Of a DNA stretch of 64,000 nt, positions 56,424 to 64,000 are shown one piece after another (positions within the stretch are counted from its first letter, which is position 1; each line of letters opens with the position of its first letter). The stretch is taken from assembly GCA_013368325.1 (NCBI GenBank), contig JAACJK010000219.1, positions 744,001-808,000 on the forward strand, in the 5' to 3' direction. The notes below the pieces were generated by a model. The model was not told the origin of the DNA. It saw only the letters and a program-made list of their open reading frames with translations, and ran no database searches. This stretch comes from Ephemerocybe angulata (Eukaryota; Basidiomycota; Agaricomycetes; Agaricales; Psathyrellaceae). The position numbers and the translations under genes are program-made.

Positions 56424-58280
56424 CTAGCCTTGACACCGGCGGCAGCAAGAGCCTTCTTGCAAGAGTCGAAGGTGCGCTGGACTGCGCTGGACCAAAGGCT
56501 GGACGAGAGCCTCGAACTGGGAGCGGTTGAGCTTCACGTTGACGTGCTTGAGTCCAGAGGCGTCGGCGGTGATACAAGGCAAGCTGATTTCGGTCTGCTG
56601 GGTGCACGAGAGCTCAATCTTGGCCTTCTCAGCTGCCTCACGAACACGCTGGATGGCCATGTGGTCGCCCTTGAGGTCGATGCCGGTCTCCTTCTTGAAC
56701 TCGCCCAAGATGTGCTCGACGAGGACAACGTCGAAGTCTTCACCACCGAGATGGGTATCACCGTTGGTGGACTTCACCTTGAAGACAGCCTTGGGTGTCT
56801 GAAAAGTGACATAAGAGCCTATTCTTCGCCAGCTGTTGAGAAATACTCACGAGCTGCTGAATCTTGTTGCCGTTCTCGACCTCGACAGCTGGGTGACCGT
56901 CAGGCTTCTTGACAATCTGACTCATGGACGGCCTGGAGAAAATATAAGAAGCGAGTCCTTCCAATACCTCAGCATTGTCCAAGCTCTCTTGACCCGCAGT
57001 CTCGTCCGTCCTTTCCACCCCTCCAGCGTTCCCACTTTGGACCTCCATTTCCAGAGCAGCCACTGCCGCCGCCACTGCCTCCGCACACGTTGGCTCTGCT
57101 CCTGACTTCGCAGGCCCGTCCATCAACCCACGCCGCTTGAAGAAAGCATCTATCTCGGCGAGGCCTTCCTTCGCCACCTTTTCCATGCTCCTGCAAGTCT
57201 CAATTCGTCGGTCGACCTCCTGCCGCCGAAGTGCCTCGGCTTCTTCCTCCTGCATCCTTTCGTGAGCCTCGATCTCCAGCCGCGCCTTCTCCTCCGCGTC
57301 CCATGCTTCCAGTTCCTCCTGTTCCAGCCTCGTCAGCTCCTCCCTCTCCAACTCGGCGCGCTTCTCCGCCTCGCGCCTCATTTCCTCTTCCATCTCCAAT
57401 ATCGCATCCACCTCCTTCTTTCGCTCTTCCTCAAGCTTTCTCGCGTCGTCCACTTTCCTCAACTCCACTTCAACTTCTGCCTTCGTACGATGCTCATACT
57501 CTTTCGCCTCCAAGCCAGCAATCTCCTCTTCGAAATCAGCGCGAAGTTCATAGGTACCAACGAATTTAAAGCCTCCAAAGTTACACGCGTCTCGGTGACG
57601 AATGATCCACAGGACGTTGGCAGTGCGGTTACCAATAATGTCGGCCTCGTCGAGGGTGATGATTCCGGGCCTCTTCACGAGGGCCAAGTACCCCCAGAGA
57701 ACCCAGCGAGGTACGAACGCTGCTCGTCCGACTTTGATGAGCTCCAACTCGGTGAGCTGGCCTTGGAGGTGCGTTATGGCGAGGTTTCGGAAGTCGTGGA
57801 AGTGCCACTGGACGGAGAGCTCCAGGATGGTGAGCCACTCCGCTTTGGTGAAGCTGGAGGTTGTCGAGGTCGAGTGACTGTAGCATATACGAACTCGGTT
57901 AGATAACTGAGGTTGCAGTCAAGTTGATTGAATGGCACGCACATTGGGAACAGGATCTTCAGGAAAGTTCGGAACTGGGCATGCGCAATGCCTTCCAATT
58001 GGACGACATCCTTGTCCTCCTTGAGGCCGTACGTCGCCGAGAAGTGCTCCGATCCGACAATGAACTGGTATCGAGAGACTCTGAAGAGCTTTCCGTCGAC
58101 CTGGAGGGTCAGACATGCGCATATAAGCACCCACCCTACTCGCCAACCAATGCGAACCATTGAACTCACCGAAAAGGTTACGTTATCGGGCCAATAGTAC
58201 TCGTCGTCCTTCTCGCCAACAGGCTCAGTGATAGCAGTCATCGTTCCCGCGTCCGTAGGGAATGCAGAGTTGGCGTTCAT
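56424..58280 (-). CDS. BTB protein fused to Hsp70 fragments (BTB-e)
   Basis: Exons 58280-58170 (ends [10 protein letters not shown]), 58100-57943 ([35 protein letters not shown]), 57877-56851 (helical [36 protein letters not shown], then a long Glu-rich coiled coil) and 56798-56424; 556 residues. The end of exon 3 reads [20 protein letters not shown], resembling mitochondrial-type Hsp70. The 52-bp intron then joins in frame to exon 4: [59 protein letters not shown]. These are Hsp70 nucleotide-binding-domain segments with the intervening part missing. A 10-bp duplication (GTCCAGCGCA twice, near 56490) shifts frame after LVQPLVQR and ends the protein at 56424. Hsp70 activity is not expected, because the ATP-binding lobe is incomplete. 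Confidence 0.75.
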
Positions 58281-58705
58281 TCACTTTGTCGTTCCCCCGA
58301 GAGTAGCAGAGCCAGGACGGTATGATAGAGGTGAGAGGAGAGAGAGGTGGCAGTTGGTTCTGTATGGCTTAGGGTGGTGGACTTGCGAGTGCCGAATAAG
58401 TAAAGGTGACCAAACTTCCCGAGTCACAGTCGAAGAACGAGGCAAGTTAAACGATGGCAGAAGTTGCCCAATCGAGCTCGAACATGATGACGTAACTCCT
58501 TGACTTCGGCACAATGCGTCCGACCGGGCGCTTAAACCGCCAGGGGTTAACTGGCCATGGCGAGTGGGCGCTGTCTCTGCATCAAGTCGACTGGGAAATT
58601 GAGTCAGATCAAGTACCCAGGTACCATATTGTGCTGCGTCATGGGCATGGAATTCGAGAAGCAGTATTATACAACGAATGCGAAGGTCGATGGAAAGAGG
58701 AGAAT
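58281..58705. other. 5' flank of BTB-e
   Basis: No gene or repeat recognised in these 425 bp. Confidence 0.4.
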
Positions 58706-58877
58706 TTACTTCCATAGTGAGAACACAGTCAGAATATCGTTGCCCTCATCCTTTTTCGACGGAGATGTGGGCCCAGCGGCACTCGGGGGAGGAGGCCATG
58801 TCTTCGGTGGAGCCTGAGCGCCCAAACGAGCATTCAAAGCCAAACGCCCTATTGGTGTAGCTGGGGGGCGTGATTGG
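58706..58877 (-). pseudogene. Detached 3' tail of BTB-f
   Basis: Encodes GRLALNARLGAQAPPKTWPP and ends SPSKKDEGNDILTVFSLWK. This matches the C-terminus of the BTB-d long form, but it lies about 0.88 kb beyond the point where BTB-f leaves that similarity. It is the original tail, separated by an insertion. Confidence 0.75.
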
Positions 58878-58879
58878 TA

Positions 58880-59759
58880 GGCTAAGGAGCGAGCGTCAGC
58901 GAGTGACTGTTCGCCGAAGGACAAGTTGGGGGATCGGCGCATGGCGCGCCTACGGTCACGCACATGTGACCGGAGCCTGGGAATGTTTTTGGGTTGCTGG
59001 ATTCGCGTCGCGTCTCCTGCGCTCCTTGACTCCTTCGTCTTCCTCACTGCGCTGAATAGCGCATATACTCGCTCAGATCCTGCAGATCTTCCCGATTTTC
59101 GTCGCCCGCCCACCCGCATCCTGATCAGTGTTTGGGTCTTCCCACGGATCCAGCTATGCTGGAGGTCTCGGAGACACATGTTCTCCTCCGTGTTCCCTTC
59201 CCAGACGCTCAGGTTTTCGGCCTTGTGAGTCGCGCTGGTCAGCCACAGCGCAGGTGTCACTTCGCGCTTTTCGCAGCGCCCGGTCTTGGCCTCGAGCGAG
59301 CCCAGATCGGTTTAGGCGCCCACGGTTTAGGCGCTCGCGTGACCCTGGGATCCCGACAGAGCCTCGGCATCCCGACTCACCGCCAGGCGCATCCCGCCTG
59401 CGCGCCGGCTGAAGCCGCCCCCCGCCCACGAAACTAGGATCAAGCCTTGAGCTTGAAAACTCGTTTCGATGGTTTCTTTCTCCTCCCGCACACAGCGGTG
59501 AATCTCGCCTCTCGAGTCTCTTCTGATCTCTCTGATCCCTCAGATTCTCTGACACTGACACTCACCATCTGCTCTCATGGATTCTCCCTCTCCATGCTCT
59601 GATAGCGAGCATCTGGAACTTCGTCCTCTCTCCCTTCATCGTCCTGTCCGAAACTCGGTGTTCCCATTGATCATTTCTGACTACACGTTGCTGACTCATG
59701 TCTGATAGATCATTCTCCGAGTTTCGCCTGTCTTCTCCTAGCACGAGAACTCCAACTTG
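58880..59759. mobile_element. About 880-bp insertion splitting the BTB-f tail
   Basis: Sequence homologous to the BTB-d tail stops at 59760 and resumes at 58878, with TA at both junctions (58878-58879, 59760-59761). I see no terminal inverted repeats, long ORF or poly-A. The inserted DNA is GC-rich around 59,230-59,430. Its type is unknown. Confidence 0.55.
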
Positions 59760-61295
59760 TACCGCAGGGGAGGATGATCGAGAGTCGGCGTTACCCCACT
59801 TCGAGGGCGGAGGCGGAGGGGCGGAAGAAAGGTCGACGAGAGGTCGATCCGCCGCGTTCTTCAACGAGGCAGCCTCCCTTTCTTCCTCAGCCCTGGCCCT
59901 CTCAGCAGCCGCTTCCGCTTGGCGTTCCTCCTCCTCCTTCCGTTCCTTCTCAGCCTTAAGCTCCGCCTCTCGCTTCGCCTCCTCAACCTGTCGAAGCTCC
60001 TCCTGCATCTTCGCCTCCTTGGCCTCAGCAACCTCTCTCTTCGCCTTCTTGGCCTCAGCAACCTCTCTCTTCTTCTCCGCCGACCAGCGAGCCTTCTTCG
60101 CAAGCTTCGCGGATCCCTTGAGCTCGGCGCCCTTGTCGTCGTCTCCTGCCTGAGAGGCGGGGTCAGCGACGCTATTCTGCTCGCCAGTCTCCGTGTCCCC
60201 CGCTTTCTCAATTGATTTGACTGGCAAGGCTTGGGAGTTGGACAATTCTAGTGGTTCAGGACGCTGCAAGGATGAGAGCTCCTGCTGGTCCGGATTGCCA
60301 GTCTCCGGGTGTGTTATCAACACCGAACGATTGCGACGACTTTCTTCTTCTAGTAAGCGCGCTGCTTCTTGCTCTTCTTCCCTACGAGCCCGCTCCTCTT
60401 CCAACCTCTCCCGCTCAGCGGCTTCCGCCTGCTCAGCTGCCGCTTTGACCCGCCGCTCTTCTTCTAGCCTTCTCTCCTCTTCAGCACGCCTCGCTTCGAG
60501 CTCGATCTCAGCAGCGGTACGATGTCGCAGTTCCTCATCTTCCAGCATCGTGATTTCATCCGAGAACCTCCAAGCGAGCTCGTTCTCAATTGCACCGTCG
60601 AGAGTTTTGCGATCCATGAGGTACCGAACGATCCAGAGGGTGTTTACCGTTCTGTTTCCGATCTCGTCGGCTTCATCGACAGTGATGATGCCTTCTCGCT
60701 GAACCAGGCTCTGGTATCCGGAGAGCAACCATCGATGCACGTAGGAGGCCCTTCCGAACTTGATGAGCTCGATGTCTGTCAGGGTACCATCGAGGTGCTG
60801 GATCGCGATCTTGCGGAAGTCGTGGAAGTGCCATCGGACGGAGAGTTCGAGGATCGTGAGCCATTCCTCCTTCGTGAAGCTGGTGGTAGTCGAGGTGGTG
60901 TGGCTGGGCGAGCGTCAGCTCACGGATTCAACCCTGGATGGAGGGTTGTTGAGCGTACCTTGGAAACACTATCCTCAGAAACACTCTGAACTGAGCAGCC
61001 GTGACGCCGTCCAGGTGAACAATTTCTGTCGTCCCTTCATCGTCTCCCCCTCCGAGGTGATACTTCTCTGAGAAGTACTTGGATCCTATGGTGAATTGGT
61101 GACGCGAGACCCGGAATAACGTCCCTTGAACCTAAGGGGTACATTAAACGCCAGATCGAATCGGACTTGACACGACGAGCTCACCAAAAACCGAACGTTG
61201 TCCGACCAATAATACTCCTCGTCCTTCTCAACAGCGGGTTCCGTAACTGAAGACATCTTTTCGGGCACAATGTCGACTTCTGGGGCGTTGTCCAT
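59562..61295 (-). CDS. BTB protein with coiled-coil tail, C-terminus altered by insertion (BTB-f)
   Basis: Exons 61295-61185 (ends EYYWSDNVRFL), 61131-60959 (BTB: GTLFRVSRHQFTIGSKYFSE, QFRVFLRIVFPR) and 60903-59562 (helical [37 protein letters not shown], coiled coil); 541 residues. From about residue 300 the tail closely follows the BTB-d long form (ELKGSAKL, EAKMQEELR, ADRPLVDLSSAPPPPPSKWG), although the BTB halves belong to different subtypes. Similarity ends at SSSPAV, after which about 65 residues are read from inserted DNA up to a stop at 59562. The original ending lies at 58706-58877. The protein is probably still made with a new C-terminus. Confidence 0.75.
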
Positions 61296-62661
61296 GATTC
61301 TGCGGATGATGGATTTCGTCGAGCGTTTGGGAGAAGGCTAGGAGCGACTGTCCAAGCAGGGCCTCTCAACCTCGCGAGTATGCTTCTGGCACGAGGCGAA
61401 CCCGCATTTGAATCTGCCTATATCTGGGTGGCACCCACAACACGAGGCGCCATTCAGGTCTCCCTGGGCGCTTTGACTCTACTGACTCCTACAGAACAAG
61501 GGTGTCAACCAGCCCAGACTCTGTAGGAGATGTACGGGACATACCTTGGGTTGTAGACCTACGAGTCCGGCTTCACCTTCCGGGATCTCGAACTATACCG
61601 CGAACTCCCTGAGCGGGTTCAGACTGAAGCTTCAAGGGCCGTTATGCAGTCAGGTTGCTTGCAGACTTTCCTTTGGCCACGCGAATGTCTTGTACTTCAT
61701 GGAGGATGATGGAAGGATAAAGCAAGTGCCGAGCTCCTGTTTGGTCGATGTGTGCCGCGGCGTGCTCGCTGTTGATGCCATCGGCTCCGCACTGCGATCG
61801 ATTCCGAGCCATGCGTTCCTTCGTGGCACCACCACCGTGACTATCTTCTCTGCCTCAAGTTGGTTCACTGCATCCATCTTCTCAACTGTCTCCGGTTCAG
61901 CGCGCGCCTCCTCCTCTTTCCTTTTACCTTCCGAATCCCTCTTCCATGTTCGCTTCGAAAGGCAGCTGTTGCCGTAGCTAAAGTTAACGGTATTGAACTC
62001 TTCTGCCCTTCCTACTTTCGGGTGCACGCCTCTAGCTCCTGCCTGAGCACCAGAATCTTCGCTTTGAGGTCTTCTGCTTCGGAGGCCTCAGCTCGACAGC
62101 CCCTTCTAAGCCTCCGTCCCGCACGTCCGCACCCATCCCTGCTCAACTGCAAGCCTTTCTTCATCCTCCCTGCGCCCCCTCTTCTCTTCCGCACGTTTCG
62201 CCAACCTTTCCTTCAGCTCGAGGTCTTCGCGCGCTCTAAATATATTCATCCTGGAATCCAGATCAGATATCTCTGTCGCCAACTTGGTCAAGCTCCTCCT
62301 CTAATAAACCGCTCGACCCTGCACTTATTTCTAGGGCCTTGTGCCTGATACCGGACGAGCCACAGAATATTGAAAGTCTTGAATGGGGCCTATATATAGT
62401 GTTCGCGATCGGTGGTTCGGATATCTGACCGATGGGCGCTTAATCCACAACCCAAGCCATTAAGAGGAAACAAGTCTTATTTCAAGGTACGTGGAAGCCA
62501 TCGGGAGGAGAAGAAAAGAGAAGTCCATGGTATGCAGTATGTTACAGTGAAGAAGCACGATGTCTGAGGTATAGAAAGGTTTTGACAGTCCGAATAGCAC
62601 GAAAGGATGACCGAAAAGCCAGAGAAGAGGTATGCATAAGTGTATGGTTGCGGCGAGTCCG
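61296..62661. other. Mostly non-coding, with a decayed BTB tail
   Basis: 61.3-61.6 kb holds the BTB-f 5' flank. 61.65-62.39 kb (minus strand) contains the relic described separately. The rest shows no gene. Confidence 0.4.
61990..62385 (-). pseudogene. Relic of a BTB-gene helical and coiled-coil region
   Basis: In minus-strand frames interrupted by stops and shifts I read KTFNILWLVRYQ (compare RTVNTLWIVRYLMDRKTL in BTB-f), then LELKERLAKRAEEKRGRRED and AEDLKAKILVLRQELEA. The order matches the third exon of the BTB-f type. No BTB exon or intact frame remains. Confidence 0.55.
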
Positions 62662-63265
62662 CTACGAGATGGAGATCTTCTTGGGTGCGAGCTCAGGCGT
62701 AGTCTTGGGGAAAGTGATGGTAAGGAGGCCATTCTCCATTGACGCCTTGATTTCCTCCTCCTACGGGCAACAGTCAGTAAGTTCGCTCTCAGCCTGTCAG
62801 CTGCAACTAGGTAAAGCTTACCTTCGATCCCTGAGGGAGCTGCAGAGTCCTAGAGAACTTCCCAAACCTCCTCTCGCGGACAGCGTATCCCCCTTCCTCA
62901 TGCTCGGATGACGCCTTGGTCTCCGCCGAGACAGTCAAACGACCATTGTGCATGTCAAGGTTAATGTCCTCCTTCTTCAAGCCCGGGAACTCGAAGGTCA
63001 CGGTGACTACGTTCTTTTCGTCGTCTTCGTAGAGATCCATTCTGTATGCATACCCGTCAGATATATGTGAATGTTGGAGGAGGGGGATATTGACGAACCT
63101 TGGCTTGAAGTGGCGAATGGCGCCGTCGCCAGAGTCAGAGCCTCCATTGCGGCGCTGGAGTTGGCTGCCATTGTTCCCGGAAATGGGGCGGCGGCCGCTA
63201 CCGAATGCTTCGTCGAGGAAGCGGTCCATGTCGTAGAAAGGCTCGTAGAAGAAGACGTTGGACAT
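62662..63265 (-). CDS. Small heat-shock protein, Hsp20 (alpha-crystallin) family
   Basis: Three exons (63265-63099, 63041-62822, 62760-62662) give 161 residues, a normal length for fungal Hsp20. The N-terminal arm starts MSNVFFYEPFYDMDRFLDEA. The alpha-crystallin domain spans about 55-155: MDLYEDDEKNVVTVTFEFPG, LKKEDINLDMHNGRLTVSAE, YAVRERRFGKFSRTLQLPQG, then ASMENGLLTITFPKT. The conserved NGxLxI motif is present, and the protein ends KKISIS. It acts as an ATP-independent chaperone that holds unfolding proteins. A TATA box and a partial heat-shock element lie upstream. Looks intact. Confidence 0.93.
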
Positions 63266-63373
63266 TTCGAAGGCGGTAGAGATCTGAGTAGTCGAGTGTA
63301 GGTTTGTTGTGGATGTCGTCGAAGTGGTTCTTGTGATTATTCTGGGGAATGCTGCAGCAGCAGTGACCCCAGG

Positions 63374-63380
63374 ATTTATA
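63374..63380 (-). promoter_or_regulatory. TATA box of the Hsp20 gene
   Basis: TATAAAT on the minus strand, about 110 bp before the ATG at 63265. Confidence 0.55.
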
Positions 63381-63401
63381 CCCAGAGGTCAAGGCATTAA
63401 A

Positions 63402-63409
63402 GAATTTTC
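63402..63409 (-). promoter_or_regulatory. Partial heat-shock element
   Basis: GAATTTTC fits GAAnnTTC, two inverted units of an HSF site, 22 bp upstream of the TATA box. A third perfect unit is not seen. Confidence 0.4.
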
Positions 63410-63846
63410 GAGCAAAGTCGAGCTAAGCCTTAACGTCATTGGGACCCTGGCATTGAGGTGGTCGAACGTTGAGGAAAGACCGAGAGCGCATCGCCACGTT
63501 TCCGGAAATTTCGATGATTTCCTTTTTTGTCAGGGCCAGCGCTAATTTTGGGTTGGTGACGATGTGGGCGCTTCCCGGCGATTCTGGGCCTCTATACGAG
63601 TTCGAGGGATGCCCCAGCACCGTGCAGTGCCCGAGATCTAAGAGGAGGGTGTTGACGTGTATGACGCGGAGAGACCAAGTACTATAATGCGTCAGACACG
63701 GTCACACTGGGGCCAAACGCGACCTATTCCCTCTACAGTTGGCGCATACCCGCGCATCGACATCTCATCTATCTGCTAGAGAAAATATTGAGGACTTCAG
63801 GCAAACAATGAGCCATGTTCCGCCACGTATCACATAGGAGAACACA

Positions 63847-64000
63847 TCATACTACAAACTCAGCAGACTTGAATCCCGAATGTTGTCCGTTCGAGATCTG
63901 ATTATGTTGTTCGAGCTCTTGCGCCCTCCCCGCGGCCGGTTTCTCTGGTTCCATCAACTTCCATGCTTTTTTCTTCTTATTCTTATCCTTCAAAGGTACA
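63847..64000 (-). CDS. C-terminal end of a gene running off the window
   Basis: An open frame to a TGA at 63847-63849 encodes PLKDKNKKKKAWKLMEPEKP, then QELEQHNQISNGQHSG and the end FVV. The DNA is similar to 56234-56335 downstream of the BTB-Hsp70 chimera, so a related gene probably extends to the right. Family not recognised. Confidence 0.45.
   Translation of the reverse strand, partial: VPLKDKNKKKKAWKLMEPEKPAAGRAQELEQHNQISNGQHSGFKSAEFVV

Overview
The window looks like a gene-dense accessory region of an agaricomycete (basidiomycete) genome. Genes have several exons and introns of about 45-75 bp with GTRNGT donors. Fungal orthologues of RIM13/PalB calpain and RIT1 are present, and BTB proteins of the agaric type (opening [10 protein letters not shown], then a BTB exon, then a helical exon with a coiled-coil tail) are expanded. 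The exon joins given here were read by eye from frame continuity, splice signals and comparison between paralogues inside the window.

Layout. 1.3-5.4 kb: two small BTB genes, a coiled-coil/FG-like segment and an unrecognised gene, all on the minus strand. 6.0-15.1 kb: four tandem plus-strand paralogues (FB1-FB4) that join an F-box-like/LRR-like half to a BTB half in one reading frame; FB4 has lost the BTB half. A 951-bp foldback element sits in the FB2 promoter. 15.3-36.9 kb: four microbial-type PARG (ADP-ribose macrodomain) genes. The last three lie in a near-perfect 9,042-bp tandem duplication whose middle gene is a hybrid of the outer two. A MITE just upstream has split an intron-containing tRNA-Gly(GCC) gene. 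The duplicated 7.75-kb spacer holds a TATA-driven, intron-dense transcription unit of unknown product.

37.8-42.8 kb: two BTB genes. The second has two alternative 5' splice sites 8 bp apart that lead into two overlapping open frames. 43.0-47.5 kb: two more F-box/BTB fusions (FB6, FB5) on the minus strand, divergent from RIT1 (48.0-49.8 kb). 49.9-53.4 kb: RIM13 calpain. 53.9-61.3 kb: a BTB derivative without its BTB domain, a BTB gene fused in frame to Hsp70 pieces, and a BTB gene whose tail is split by an insertion. 62.7-63.3 kb: an Hsp20 gene with a TATA box and a partial heat-shock element.

Functionally, F-box and BTB modules are the usual adaptors for CUL1 and CUL3 ubiquitin ligases, and PARG enzymes remove ADP-ribose. 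A link between the clustered adaptors and the PARGs is inference from proximity only. The housekeeping genes (RIT1, RIM13, HSP20) appear intact between rapidly reshuffling families.
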